A DNA stretch of 64,000 bases from Nitrososphaera sp. (GTDB taxonomy: Archaea; Thermoproteota; Nitrososphaeria; Nitrososphaerales; Nitrososphaeraceae), in the NCBI GenBank assembly GCA_039938515.1, contig JBDUUL010000001.1:295760-359759 (forward strand), given 5' to 3'. The translations under genes and the position numbers were made by a program. Below the pieces are notes generated by a model. The model made no database searches. It worked only from the letters and a program-made list of their open reading frames with translations, and was not told the DNA's origin. Of the stretch, positions 34,458 to 43,203 are shown piece after piece. Within the stretch, counting starts at the first letter, position 1. Each line of letters opens with the position of its first letter.

Positions 34458-35531
34458 TCACTTTGTTTCCCCAAAAGCAAATCGCGAAACAGCGACTGTC
34501 AAGTTTGGGGGAAACTTTTGCTTTTGCACGATCAGCGAGCCGGATTGTGAGCCCAGGATTGACGCAGCCTCAGATACGCTTGCAGTTGACTCGAACTTGC
34601 GGACGACTTCAGAGGGGTTAGGAACCTCGACTGAATTAAGGGACTCCTTCGAGAAATAATTTACCGGCAAATTCCATAGTTTTCCGAATTCCTCCAGCCC
34701 CTTGACCTTGGCCCCCCTGTCGGCTGTGCAGATGGTTCGTATGCATTTTACCGAAAGGTTTTCTCTTTCGAAAACTTGCCGGATTCCTGCCTCTATGGTA
34801 TCTGCTCCGGTGTCCCAGTGCAGGCCTACTCCAACCACAAGGCTTTTTGGCCGATAGATCACCGCCTTGTTGAGAATCCGAGAGTCCTTGAAGATTCTGT
34901 CGGAAATGACAAGTGCTCCCTTGAATTCTCCCGCGACTGCGTCCTCAAGCGAGTTTACCAGCGTAACGTTTTTCGGCAGTTTGGATGTCCACCAGGTCTT
35001 CTCGCCCGCCTCTTGATATACTGCGATACTTTCTTCGTTGACCATCAGGGCGCTTGTGGAGGTAACGTTTGCAAAATCCTCAATGGTCCAGCCAAATTGC
35101 CTGCCGACCAGGTCGACAGGAATGGTCTCGTTGACGTCCGCTGCCGTAGTTATCACGGGGGAAGCGTCCAGTATTGCGCCGATGGTTCGAGCAAGAGCAT
35201 TGGCACCCCCAAGATGGCCCGAAAGGGCGCTGATGACGTACGTTGCCTTGTCGTCTATCACAAGTACTGCAGGATCTGTCTTTTTGTCCCGCAATACCGG
35301 GGCAATAAGGCGTATGACAGCGCCGAGTGAAAATATACACACCATAGATTCGCATGTTTTGAAGAGCTCTTCGACTACCTTGGCTGTTTGATCGGAGAAC
35401 CAAAGAATGTCTCCGCCGCCGTCGGAGAGCTTTGCAGGAGCATGGATCTGTGCATCCGCCATTGAGTTTTTGATCCTCCTCGCGATTTCTATTCCATGCT
35501 TTGTTATTGCAATGACCGCAATCCCCGGCAC
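34458..35531 (-). CDS. cbiG: Cobalt-precorrin-5A hydrolase CbiG
   Basis: Opens the delta-lactone of cobalt-precorrin-5A, releasing acetaldehyde. The 357-aa protein has the CbiG N-terminal domain (FSLGAVIRLIAPVLRDKKTD), the central domain (SALSGHLGGANALARTIGAI) and the C-terminal CbiG_C domain (LVVGVGLHWDTGADTIEAGI, then ICTADRGAKVKGLEEFG). Start is GTG 35531. It follows cbiD by 71 bp. Confidence 0.92.
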   Translation of the reverse strand: MPGIAVIAITKHGIEIARRIKNSMADAQIHAPAKLSDGGGDILWFSDQTAKVVEELFKTCESMVCIFSLGAVIRLIAPVLRDKKTDPAVLVIDDKATYVISALSGHLGGANALARTIGAILDASPVITTAADVNETIPVDLVGRQFGWTIEDFANVTSTSALMVNEESIAVYQEAGEKTWWTSKLPKNVTLVNSLEDAVAGEFKGALVISDRIFKDSRILNKAVIYRPKSLVVGVGLHWDTGADTIEAGIRQVFERENLSVKCIRTICTADRGAKVKGLEEFGKLWNLPVNYFSKESLNSVEVPNPSEVVRKFESTASVSEAASILGSQSGSLIVQKQKFPPNLTVAVSRFAFGETK

Positions 35532-35602
35532 TGTAGCCGGTTTTTTTTCGGCAAATAAGAATGAATTGCTCGGGGCTCAATTGCAGCGGGACTTGGAGAA
35601 CT

Positions 35603-36772
35603 TTACAGAGAAGGGTATCTTCCGAGCAACTGCCCGTCAAACTCAAACATCACAATTCTGAGTTCCAAGTTTGATTCTGCATAAGCCGACATTTCATCAT
35701 GGACCTTCCTGCAAATTTCGTTAAAGAATCCAGACAACCCCGACCGAAGCACTATCTCTGAGACGTGCCTTGCAGTGTTTGCAGACCTGATCTCACTAAT
35801 TGTCTGTGCGGTTGCTCCGCAACTAGCCGCTAATTCCGCGAGAAACCCCATGTCAACATGTGATCCGGCCACGTGTGTCTGCTTGACACCTTTGGCCATC
35901 TTGGAGAGTTTGCCCACAAATGCTGCAATGGTGGCCCTGCTCAACTCTTTCTTGGCACACTGCTTGACAGCATATCCGGTAAAGTCTCCGACTTGGATGA
36001 AGCAATGGTCCGGGAGGGAAGTAAAAATGGCTTTTGCAAAGTCCTCGCTTCTCCCCCCTGTAGTCAGGACGACCTCATCTGCCCCCATTGCAATAGCAAC
36101 ATCAAGGCTCTGCCGGATAGAAGCTGCAAATGACGCGGTCGAGTAAGGTAGAACTATGCCTGTAGTACCGAGGATCGATATGCCTCCAAGTATCCCTAGT
36201 CTTGGATTATCGGTTTTAGCAGCGATTCGTTCGCCTTCCGGCACGCTTATGATCACGCTGATTCCCCTTTCCCGAAGAATCAGAGATGCTAACTCCTCGA
36301 CGACGCCCCGTATCATCTGGGTCGGAACGGGGTTTATTGCAGGACCACCAATCTGAAGTCCAAGGCCGGGTTTTGTGACGCGCCCAACACCCCTTCCGCC
36401 CTCGAGAACAATCTTGCCCGCCTGATCATGGTATGAGACCGTTGAGCATATTTCAGCCCCGTTTGTAACATCCGGATCATCTCCTCCGTCCTTGGTTACA
36501 GCAGATGTGACCACCCCTTGGCTGATTTTTGACGTGTCAGTCCACTTTATTTGCAGCCTTGCGATCTTGCCTTTTGGCAGCGTAACCTCGACGCTCGCAA
36601 CTGGAGCAGAGCCTAATAATGGCAAGAGCGCCGCCTTGGTAGCTGCAGCCGCACTAGCTCCGGTAGTATAACCTGTTCTGAGCCGACCCTCCTGCTTCTT
36701 TTGCCGAATCTCGGACGGCAAATCTTGTTCCTTTTCAGCAAGGTCGATATCGTCGTCTGAACTCAAGGACAT
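35603..36772 (-). CDS. cbiD: Cobalt-precorrin-5B C1-methyltransferase CbiD
   Basis: Methylates C-1 of cobalt-precorrin-5B with SAM. The 389-aa protein begins with an acidic N-terminal extension of about 30 residues (MSLSSDDDIDLAEKEQDLPS) followed by the family start RLRTGYTTGASAAAATKAAL. GGRGVGRVTKPGL, LGILGGISILGTTGIV and VLTTGGRSEDFAK are further family motifs. First gene of the cbiD-G-X-C run; metK lies upstream in the same direction with a 96-bp gap that holds an inverted repeat. Confidence 0.94.
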   Translation of the reverse strand: MSLSSDDDIDLAEKEQDLPSEIRQKKQEGRLRTGYTTGASAAAATKAALLPLLGSAPVASVEVTLPKGKIARLQIKWTDTSKISQGVVTSAVTKDGGDDPDVTNGAEICSTVSYHDQAGKIVLEGGRGVGRVTKPGLGLQIGGPAINPVPTQMIRGVVEELASLILRERGISVIISVPEGERIAAKTDNPRLGILGGISILGTTGIVLPYSTASFAASIRQSLDVAIAMGADEVVLTTGGRSEDFAKAIFTSLPDHCFIQVGDFTGYAVKQCAKKELSRATIAAFVGKLSKMAKGVKQTHVAGSHVDMGFLAELAASCGATAQTISEIRSANTARHVSEIVLRSGLSGFFNEICRKVHDEMSAYAESNLELRIVMFEFDGQLLGRYPSL

Positions 36773-36840
36773 CCTATCTACCCCGGGATCTGGAAGGAGT
36801 AAACAGAAACTGGTCCCTAGATCCTATCGTAGTTTGAATC

Positions 36841-36857
36841 TTATCAGACACTGATAA
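36841..36857. promoter_or_regulatory. Inverted repeat between metK and cbiD
   Basis: TTATCAG - aca - CTGATAA is a perfect 7-bp inverted repeat, 12 bp downstream of the metK stop and about 69 bp upstream of the cbiD start. It could be a metK terminator hairpin or an operator for cbiD; the sequence does not decide. Confidence 0.35.
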
Positions 36858-36868
36858 AACGTGCCCTA

Positions 36869-38023
36869 TCACACTTCCAAGTGCGAAGTGAGAAGTGCTA
36901 CCTTGTCTGTTTTCTCCCACGGAAACCCGTCCTTTCTTCCAAAGTGTCCATATACAGAAGTCTTACGATAAATCGGCCTCTTGAGATCTAGCGACTGAAT
37001 TATGCCTGCCGGACGCATGTCAAACACCTTCCGAGCTCGCCCCTCAATCTCCTCTTCAGGGATCCTGCCAGTTCCAAACGTTTCAACCATGACAGACACT
37101 GGTTCAGCTACACCGATGGCATAGGCGAGTTGTATCTCACACTTGTCCGCCAGTCCGGCTGAGACTATATTCTTGGCCACATACCGTGCCATGTAACATG
37201 CTGACCTGTCAACCTTCGACGGATCTTTTCCGGAAAACGCCCCTCCGCCGTGCCGTCCCATTCCGCCATAAGTGTCGGCAATAATTTTTCTGCCAGTTAG
37301 GCCAGTGTCTCCGGGAGGGCCGCCTATTACGAATCGGCCTGTAGGGTTAACGAGGAATTTGGTCTTGTCGTCGATCCACGAGCCGCAAGTTGGCTTTATA
37401 ACATTCTCGATAACTGATTCCCTGATCTGAGGCAGGCTGATGTCCGGCGAGTGCTGCGTAGAGACAACAACCGTGTCAATTCGTTTTGGAACGCCGTCTT
37501 CGTATACCACAGTCACCTGGGACTTGCCATCCGGCCGGACCCAATCGAGCTCTTTCTTCTTGCGAACGCTTGCGAGTTTCATGGACAGCTGGTGCGCCAT
37601 CGTTATTGGAAGAGGCATCAACTCGGGTGTTTCCCGCGTCGCGTAGCCAAACATCAATCCCTGATCACCTGCGCCCTGGTCCTTACCGCCTTGCGGCGTC
37701 ACGCCGATCGAGATATCCGGCGACTGCTCGTGCAATGCAATCAAGACGGCGCACGAGTCGCAGTCAAACCCTAGTTCCGGCCGATCATAACCAATTTGTC
37801 TGATAGTATCGCGGACTATTTCTTGAGCGTCTACGCGCGCCTTTGAGGTGACCTCGCCAGCCACAAATACGATTCCCGTCGTCGTCATTGTCTCGACAGC
37901 AACGCGCGAATCCGGGTCCTGTCTCAGGAACTCGTCCAAGATTGCGTCGGAGACCTGGTCGCAAACCTTGTCTGGATGACCTTCAGTTACACTTTCGGAT
38001 GTAAATAACCATCTTCTTACCAT
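36869..38023 (-). CDS. metK: S-adenosylmethionine synthase, bacterial type
   Basis: Makes SAM from methionine and ATP; supplies the cobalamin and biotin enzymes in this window. The 384-aa protein has [40 protein letters not shown], and [20 protein letters not shown] with [14 protein letters not shown], all signatures of the bacterial/eukaryotic MetK and not of the archaeal MAT family. Normal length. Start ATG 38023, 25 bp after the Lsm gene stop, so in the same transcript as lsm. Confidence 0.96.
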   Translation of the reverse strand: MVRRWLFTSESVTEGHPDKVCDQVSDAILDEFLRQDPDSRVAVETMTTTGIVFVAGEVTSKARVDAQEIVRDTIRQIGYDRPELGFDCDSCAVLIALHEQSPDISIGVTPQGGKDQGAGDQGLMFGYATRETPELMPLPITMAHQLSMKLASVRKKKELDWVRPDGKSQVTVVYEDGVPKRIDTVVVSTQHSPDISLPQIRESVIENVIKPTCGSWIDDKTKFLVNPTGRFVIGGPPGDTGLTGRKIIADTYGGMGRHGGGAFSGKDPSKVDRSACYMARYVAKNIVSAGLADKCEIQLAYAIGVAEPVSVMVETFGTGRIPEEEIEGRARKVFDMRPAGIIQSLDLKRPIYRKTSVYGHFGRKDGFPWEKTDKVALLTSHLEV

Positions 38024-38048
38024 TGTGAAACCCCGTCACCGGACATCG

Positions 38049-38297
38049 TCAGAGTTCTTTTTCCAACTTGATAAAAAGGACGTTGTTCCCTCTAATAACG
38101 ACCTTGCCGTAGTTTGCGATAACGTCTGCCCCGTCAAATTCTTCGGCATCAGTCAAAATCAGGTTCATATAAGAATCAACATTGTTCATTCGGCCCTTGT
38201 ATTCTATTTCGCTCTTCAGCCTGACAGCAACTTTTCTATTGATCGCACGCTGCAAAGTTGACAATGGTCTTTTTGGCTGCTGTGCGGATGATGACAA
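38049..38297 (-). CDS. Sm-like RNA-binding protein (Lsm)
   Basis: Forms ring oligomers that bind U-rich RNA. 82 aa, with Sm motif 1 (VAVRLKSEIEYKGRMNNVDSY, whose central part is KGRMNNVDSYMN) and Sm motif 2 (VVIRGNNVLFIK). Start ATG 38297 is followed by a short Ser-rich lead. It is transcribed divergently from the RadB-like gene. Located before metK. Confidence 0.9.
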   Translation of the reverse strand: MSSSAQQPKRPLSTLQRAINRKVAVRLKSEIEYKGRMNNVDSYMNLILTDAEEFDGADVIANYGKVVIRGNNVLFIKLEKEL

Positions 38298-38325
38298 GCT
38301 AGATAACCACTTTGCAATTGGAGAC

Positions 38326-38340
38326 TATGCGGCTCGCATA
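38326..38340. promoter_or_regulatory. Short palindrome in lsm/radB-like divergent promoter
   Basis: TATGCG-gct-CGCATA is a perfect 6-bp inverted repeat, 29 bp before the lsm start and 47 bp before the RadB-like start. The following ataaaaagg serves as a TATA-like box for the rightward gene. It may be an operator; tentative. Confidence 0.3.
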
Positions 38341-38386
38341 AAAAGGTTGCCTTGAGCAAATCCAAACTCATAATTGCGCGTCAATT

Positions 38387-39079
38387 TTGACGACATGCAT
38401 GAAGATCTCCACAGGCTCGAGTGATTTTGATAGACTCCTTGGTGGAGGTGTTGCCGAGGGAATTCTGTACGATATTTACGGAGAGGCAGGGTCAGGCAAG
38501 ACCCAGCTCTGCTTCAGTCTGTGCGCAAATTGTGCAAGGGCGGGGGATGACATTTTCTTTATTGACACGTCGGGCACATTCAGGCCTGAGAGGATAGTAG
38601 AAGTCGCCGGCTCGGAGAATGTACTTGGAAGAATCAAGTACCAGCGCGTTTTTTCAACTGCCGAGCAATACTCTGCTCTGTCCAAGGCATATGAAATTTC
38701 ACCCCGACTGATTATCGTTGACTCCACCACGTCTTTGTTCTCGGCCGAATTCACGGGATTTATGCGCCACTTGAAGTTGGCCGAATACCTGCACAATCTT
38801 GCAAGCGCAGCTGTTACCTGCAGATGGTCGGTAGTGGCTACCAACATGATAAGAGCGTCCCTGCCGCAAGCAAACGATGCTGCGCTACCTGAGCCGACTC
38901 GGGTAGTTGGACAGCGGGAATTTCTTACAAGAACCGTCTCCACTTTTGCTCACGTAAAGATAGGCCTCAAAGTCCTGGATCCTTCTGGCGGCGGAAGGGA
39001 AGCGCGAATGACACAGCCTGAACGCCGCAAGTGCGTTTTTGTCGTGACTAACAAAGGCATCGTAGATCTTCAGAACTAA
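38387..39079 (+). CDS. RadB-like RecA-family ATPase
   Basis: A RecA/RadA paralog without the N-terminal HhH domain. Walker A YGEAGSGKTQLCFS near residue 31 and Walker B RLIIVDSTTSLF near residue 105, preceded by FFIDTSGTFRPERI. The C-terminus VFVVTNKGIVDLQN is the usual end. 230 aa matches RadB/aRadC regulators of recombination rather than RadA. Start is TTG 38387; ATG 38399 is also possible. Followed at 20 bp by the glycosyltransferase gene. Confidence 0.85.
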   Translation: MTTCMKISTGSSDFDRLLGGGVAEGILYDIYGEAGSGKTQLCFSLCANCARAGDDIFFIDTSGTFRPERIVEVAGSENVLGRIKYQRVFSTAEQYSALSKAYEISPRLIIVDSTTSLFSAEFTGFMRHLKLAEYLHNLASAAVTCRWSVVATNMIRASLPQANDAALPEPTRVVGQREFLTRTVSTFAHVKIGLKVLDPSGGGREARMTQPERRKCVFVVTNKGIVDLQN

Positions 39080-39098
39080 TTAATAGTAGCATTATGGT

Positions 39099-40286
39099 TT
39101 GATTAACTGGTTGGAGGCTCCACTTCGAGGGGAACTGCTAAAGCGCGACACGCTTCCCCTTTCCATCATTGTTCCAACGTATAATGAATCCGAGAATATC
39201 TCATTGCTTCTTGATTCCATTTTAGAATCCGTGCCCGCCCACCTTCTTGGCGAAATCATCATCGTCGACGACAATTCCCCGGATGGGACAGGGGATATCG
39301 CGGACGAATATGCATCTAGGCATATCGGTTCGCGGATGGCGGTGCGGGTAATAAGGCGCCCCGGAAAGTTGGGCCTGAGCTCGGCGATTTTGGAAGGATT
39401 TAGGAACGCATTGGGGCGAATTATTCTGGTGATGGATTCCGACATGTCTCACCCGCCGCAGACAATCCCTTCGCTCCTGCGCGAGTTTCAGAATCACGAC
39501 TGCGACATAGTTGTGGCCTCAAGGTACCTGAAGGGTGGTTCCGTAATCGGCTGGCCCTTCAAGCGCAGGCTGCTCAGCAAAGGGGCGACTAAGATTGCCA
39601 AGTACGGGCTCGGAATCAGGATAACCGATCCAATGTCAGGATTTTTCGCCTTCAGGCGAGACGTCATTCAGGACATTACTTTCGATCCTATCGGGTACAA
39701 GATGCTACTCGAGATGATTGTAAAAGCCAAAACTGCCAGAATTAAAGAGGTTCCCTATATCTTTCGCAACCGGACGATCGGTTCCAGCAAATTAGAGTTC
39801 TCGGTAATCATAGACTATATGAGATCTGTCTGGTCTCTCTACAGGTACGGAAAGGGAAAGTCTCACGAGAGCAGGACGTCTGTCAACTTTCTGTCCAAGG
39901 CGGGAAGATTCTACACTGTCGGCGCATCGGGGCTGCTGGTCAATTATGTCGTCTCGTTGCTATTTCAGAATTTACTCCCTGAAATATGGTTTCTTCATGC
40001 TACCATAGTCGGCATCCTATTTTCGGTTGGCACGAATTTTGTCCTCAACAAACTCTGGACATTCGAGGACAGGGATTTCCGGAGGAAAAGGACTGCGATC
40101 CAGTTCGGCCTGTTTGCCGGTTTTAGTTCAGTAGGCGCGGTTCTTCAGCTGTCCCTGGTTTACGCGCTCGTCCAGGTTTACCATGTCGCATATGCCCCAT
40201 CGCTCATAGTCGCGGTAGCCGCTGCCTCGGTTGGCAACTTCTTGCTTAACAAGAAGTGGACTTTCAGAGAAAAGATTTGGAGCTAA
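39099..40286 (+). CDS. Dolichol-phosphate mannosyltransferase-like GT2 with GtrA domain
   Basis: Family 2 glycosyltransferase joined to a GtrA-type membrane domain. The catalytic part has PLSIIVPTYNESENISLLLD, IIIVDDNSPDGTGDIADEYA and LVMDSDMSHPPQTIPSL, matching DPM1-like enzymes that load mannose or another sugar on dolichol phosphate. After residue 265 there are four transmembrane segments (e.g. LLVNYVVSLLFQNLLPEIWF and LIVAVAAASVGNFLLNKKWT), the GtrA pattern. Start is a TTG at about 39099. Likely at the inner face of the membrane. Confidence 0.86.
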   Translation: MINWLEAPLRGELLKRDTLPLSIIVPTYNESENISLLLDSILESVPAHLLGEIIIVDDNSPDGTGDIADEYASRHIGSRMAVRVIRRPGKLGLSSAILEGFRNALGRIILVMDSDMSHPPQTIPSLLREFQNHDCDIVVASRYLKGGSVIGWPFKRRLLSKGATKIAKYGLGIRITDPMSGFFAFRRDVIQDITFDPIGYKMLLEMIVKAKTARIKEVPYIFRNRTIGSSKLEFSVIIDYMRSVWSLYRYGKGKSHESRTSVNFLSKAGRFYTVGASGLLVNYVVSLLFQNLLPEIWFLHATIVGILFSVGTNFVLNKLWTFEDRDFRRKRTAIQFGLFAGFSSVGAVLQLSLVYALVQVYHVAYAPSLIVAVAAASVGNFLLNKKWTFREKIWS

Positions 40287-40302
40287 GTTTTGCTCACAAT
40301 CC

Positions 40303-40324
40303 GGCCCCTGCCTGCCGGGGGGCC
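40303..40324. terminator. GC-rich hairpin between convergent genes
   Basis: GGCCCC (40303-40308) can pair with GGGGCC (40319-40324) over a 10-nt loop that is itself C/G-rich. It lies in the 60-bp gap between the ends of two convergent genes, consistent with a transcription stop or attenuating hairpin. No U-tract follows. Confidence 0.3.
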
Positions 40325-40346
40325 ATAGCAAGCTAGATGCGCGGAC

Positions 40347-41333
40347 TCAATTAGCCCTTCTTTTGCGGGGCTCCATGAGCCCCATCAGCTGGTAGCCATA
40401 CTCAAGATTATGCTTGACGTGATTGATTCCATGCGTGCCGTGGGGCAGAAATTTGTTGTCCAGGATATTTTCAATATACATGTGAACTTTGCGGATTGAG
40501 TTCGAGGCATGCTGGAGTTGGTTGTCACTCAACGATTTTCCAAGATCCTTTTCCGCCTCTTTCTTGAAAACTGTGGGGTTTGAAATTTTGCTGTACTTTT
40601 GCAGGCGTGAGAAATTTGCCGACAGGTCGGAAATTTTTCGTACATCCGCCTGCTGGAGGCGAGAAAGAGATCTTTCAACATCTTTTTTCGATCTTCCAGT
40701 AATTTGAGCAAGGCTATCGACTAGGTCCTCAGCATATACAGGGAGAGCATCGCTTTTTGGGATTTCGACTTTAGCGGGAGCGGAGTATGCTGCCTCGGGG
40801 TTCTCGGTTATCGCGGTGTTCTTGCGTGCCTGGTAGTATCTTTCCAGCCCGTACACACCAACCGAAACGCCCCGGGTGTCTACGCCCCTGTCCAATGCCG
40901 AGATTGCATCGACGATAATTCGAGGATAGTGAATTTTGCGCGACTCGTCTTCTTTCGCGTAATTCTCCATAATGTCAACATAAATCTGAAATGTGGAGTC
41001 GCTAACGGCTTTTGGACCTACGCGCTTCGGGTCGATGCCGCTCGCCGCGACCGTTAGAAAATCGCAAACTTGTGATTGCGAAAAGACAGCCTGCTCTACA
41101 GCGCATGCGTCGGCGATTGCTTTGAGCGCCGTGGTGCGCTTGCCAAAGGTGTTCACCGTAGCAGTAGGCACGCTGCTTACAAACTCGACCGCCTTCTTTC
41201 TTACTGACTCGTCTTCAATTTTTAGCAAGTCCAAACAACTTGTGAGCACGTTTCCGAGAGAGCTAGAATCGGTTGCCTGCGACGCGGCAGGAGTCTGCTC
41301 GACTGTCCGTCGGCCGGAACCGGAAGAGACCAT
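40347..41333 (-). CDS. Conserved unknown protein, 328 aa, HxxH-type C-terminus
   Basis: Mostly helical. The middle part contains SLAQITGRSKKDVERSLSRL, which resembles a helical DNA- or protein-binding bundle, and the C-terminus has FLPHGTHGINHVKHNLEYGY with four His in a pattern that could bind metal. Start ATG 41333 lies 115 bp from the divergent dUTPase. Not recognised as a known enzyme. The Ser/Thr-rich first 25 residues look disordered. Confidence 0.6.
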   Translation of the reverse strand: MVSSGSGRRTVEQTPAASQATDSSSLGNVLTSCLDLLKIEDESVRKKAVEFVSSVPTATVNTFGKRTTALKAIADACAVEQAVFSQSQVCDFLTVAASGIDPKRVGPKAVSDSTFQIYVDIMENYAKEDESRKIHYPRIIVDAISALDRGVDTRGVSVGVYGLERYYQARKNTAITENPEAAYSAPAKVEIPKSDALPVYAEDLVDSLAQITGRSKKDVERSLSRLQQADVRKISDLSANFSRLQKYSKISNPTVFKKEAEKDLGKSLSDNQLQHASNSIRKVHMYIENILDNKFLPHGTHGINHVKHNLEYGYQLMGLMEPRKRRAN

Positions 41334-41448
41334 CCGGAAAAGTTAACAAGCCATCATGCCTTAAAGCTTTCGCAAAGCCGACTATTAGTCCCGAATGTCA
41401 AAATATCTTGGCAAAACGATTGAATAACTGGTTTCCGACACAAGCCTC

Positions 41449-41778
41449 GTGGACTCCCTTGAAAAGATATTTGCCATGCAGAAATTGCTAACGCAGAACA
41501 TGGACCTCAGCAGGTACCCGCTTTCCGTCGAGGGAAGGGTCTCCGCCCTTTCGACCGCGATAATCCATGAAGCGGTAGAACTGCAGAGGCTCACAAATTG
41601 GAAGTGGTGGAAAAAGTCTTCTGAGTTTGACGAAAAGTCAGCCAGAGAGGAGCTTATCGACATCTGGCACTTTGTGATTCAGGCCTCGATCGAACTAGGG
41701 ATGGATGCGTCGGCAGTGGTCGAGGAATATGAAAAAAAGAACAAAGTCAACCACAAAAGACAGCAGTCAGGGTACTGA
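41449..41778 (+). CDS. Dimeric dUTPase (all-alpha NTP pyrophosphatase)
   Basis: Hydrolyses dUTP to dUMP and PPi. 109 aa with the EAVELQRLTNWKWWK and EELIDIWHFVIQASIELGM pairs that give the ExxE(x)n ExxD metal site of the all-alpha MazG/dUTPase_2 group, and the C-terminal YEKKNKVNHKRQQSGY is characteristic of the dimeric dUTPase family. Start is GTG 41449. Overlaps the end of the convergent mtrA-like gene by 12 bp. Confidence 0.85.
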   Translation: MDSLEKIFAMQKLLTQNMDLSRYPLSVEGRVSALSTAIIHEAVELQRLTNWKWWKKSSEFDEKSAREELIDIWHFVIQASIELGMDASAVVEEYEKKNKVNHKRQQSGY

Positions 41779-42192
41779 GCGAGCAATCGTTTCGTAGTCG
41801 ACTTCGCCTATCAGGTCTACCAATTCAATCCGCTCTACGATCTCTTTGACTTCAGAGCGTTCCATGCTCAGGACCGGTCTGTGACCTTCAGCGCCTATTA
41901 TTCTGCCGTCCTTGTCTATTCCATTCTGGAACAGTGATACGAGCGCCTGACCGGGCATGTGTCCTTGCACTTCACGACCGCAAACAATCAGGGTGCGAAG
42001 ATCCCGCTGGGCCTGGGCTGAGCGCAGCATTTGGTCGATTCCGGCATTTTCGGAGAGCAGCCTCCCTGCAATACAAATTCTATCCATCAGGGCCGAGCGA
42101 GATATTTGCCTCAATAGATCCATGCTCCCCAGCGTGCAAATAGCGATCTCTGACCCTTTTCCGACATAGAGCGTCTCTCTTACTGGTAGCAC
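41767..42192 (-). CDS. MtrA-like corrinoid-binding protein
   Basis: Resembles subunit A of tetrahydromethanopterin S-methyltransferase, the cobamide carrier of methanogens. Motifs: EIAICTLGSMDLL, LIVCGREVQGHMPGQALVSL and NGIDKDGRIIGAEGHRPVL. It is the soluble form, without the C-terminal anchor. The frame extends 20 codons upstream of GTG 42192 to a TAG, with plausible coding (EDIAGEICRLVLPVRETLYV), but no ATG, GTG or TTG, so the N-terminus may be longer than annotated. Being next to many cbi genes in a genome that makes cobalamin is suggestive. Confidence 0.75.
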   Translation of the reverse strand: MLPVRETLYVGKGSEIAICTLGSMDLLRQISRSALMDRICIAGRLLSENAGIDQMLRSAQAQRDLRTLIVCGREVQGHMPGQALVSLFQNGIDKDGRIIGAEGHRPVLSMERSEVKEIVERIELVDLIGEVDYETIARSVP

Positions 42193-42257
42193 CAGTCGGC
42201 AAATCTCCCCGGCAATATCCTCGAATCTTTCCCTACTGGCAAAATGAGACAGCTATC

Positions 42258-42692
42258 TCAAATCCCCCAGCTGATCTTGTTTGTAGCCAGGATCTGGACA
42301 AAGGGTGCTTCGCCCTCTCCCCAAGGCTCGCGCCTGACCCATTCAAACCGTGACTCAAAGATTTTGTAAAGCAACCTGAACTTATCTCCCTTCTCGATAA
42401 GGAACGCGCTTCCCTGGATGCACACGGCTTTATTAGAAACCGACGAATACTCGTCGACTACCGCAGATATCCTGTTGTTCCCTTTCAGGTTCGAGAATTT
42501 TCGCGTTTCATAGTCAGTCGCAAAACAAATGCAGTCGTCATAAAAAATGTACGAGACAGGAACAACATGAGGGATGTTATCGTGGCAGGTTGCAACTCTA
42601 CATGCTTCGTGGCTTTGGAGGAACCGCCTCTCCGCGTCTGTGTAGGCGACCTTCATATGCCCTCTTAGGCGTCCGCCGTATTTATGTTCCAA
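42258..42692 (-). CDS. PNPOx-like FMN-binding protein
   Basis: Split-barrel flavin protein. RFLQSHEACRVATCHDN followed by PHVVPVSYIFYDDCICFATD is the FMN-binding pattern of the pyridoxamine-5'-phosphate oxidase-like superfamily. TRKFSNLKGNNRISAVVDEY continues it. 144 aa. Whether it uses F420, FMN or heme cannot be told. Start is ATG 42692 or ATG 42656 (MKVAYTDAERRF); the latter better matches the family. Confidence 0.8.
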   Translation of the reverse strand: MEHKYGGRLRGHMKVAYTDAERRFLQSHEACRVATCHDNIPHVVPVSYIFYDDCICFATDYETRKFSNLKGNNRISAVVDEYSSVSNKAVCIQGSAFLIEKGDKFRLLYKIFESRFEWVRREPWGEGEAPFVQILATNKISWGI

Positions 42693-42733
42693 GCTGTAGC
42701 GCTGTTAAATAGAATGTTAGCGTAGTGTTGGTA

Positions 42734-42874
42734 ATGGCAGCGTCAACCACCAAAGCTGACACGACGCGCGTGACGTGCAAGACATGTTCCATGACGTTTC
42801 TTACCCAAGCCGAGCTTGAGAAGCACAACAAGCTGGAACATGTCGAACACAAGATTCCCGCGGGAGTATCTTAA
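42734..42874 (+). CDS. Tiny C2H2 zinc finger protein, 46 aa
   Basis: A single C2H2 finger: VTCKTCSMTFLTQAELEKHN followed by KLEHVEHK, with spacing Cys-x2-Cys-x12-His-x4-His. Start ATG 42734, about 40 bp downstream of the divergent PNPOx gene; gttggtaatgg precedes it. It overlaps the stop of the next gene by 4 bp, tail to tail. Too short for usual gene finders. Confidence 0.65.
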   Translation: MAASTTKADTTRVTCKTCSMTFLTQAELEKHNKLEHVEHKIPAGVS

Positions 42875-43173
42875 ACTCGACTCCCTGTTTTTTTGGCTTC
42901 GCGCCATGTCGTAAGTCTGATAAGAAAGACTCCCGCAGCGATTAGCGAGAGCGATATCGCAAGGAACCCTGGTTTAACTATGGGTTGGAGGGATTCTGGC
43001 GCTGTCGAATAGAACTTGCAATTACCTCCATTCCCGGGTTCGCACTTTTGGACAACTGGAAAGACAAGAAGAACCAACGTGAAGGTAACGAACGCGGCCA
43101 CTCCGCAGACAGAAATGACTGCTCCGATCCGCGTCATGGAAATGAGGCTGCTAGTTCGGGCAGGCATTGTCAT
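42871..43173 (-). CDS. Two-helix membrane protein, 100 aa
   Basis: Transmembrane segments around residues 16-37 (IGAVISVCGVAAFVTFTLVL) and 70-90 (FLAISLSLIAAGVFLIRLTT), with an external loop holding two Cys (VQKCEPGNGGNCKFY) that could form a disulfide. Basic ends lie inside. Start ATG 43173. No family recognised. Confidence 0.6.
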   Translation of the reverse strand: MTMPARTSSLISMTRIGAVISVCGVAAFVTFTLVLLVFPVVQKCEPGNGGNCKFYSTAPESLQPIVKPGFLAISLSLIAAGVFLIRLTTWREAKKTGSRV

Positions 43174-43203
43174 AGCACCCCGCCCGGTCGGTGCGGATTC
43201 ATG

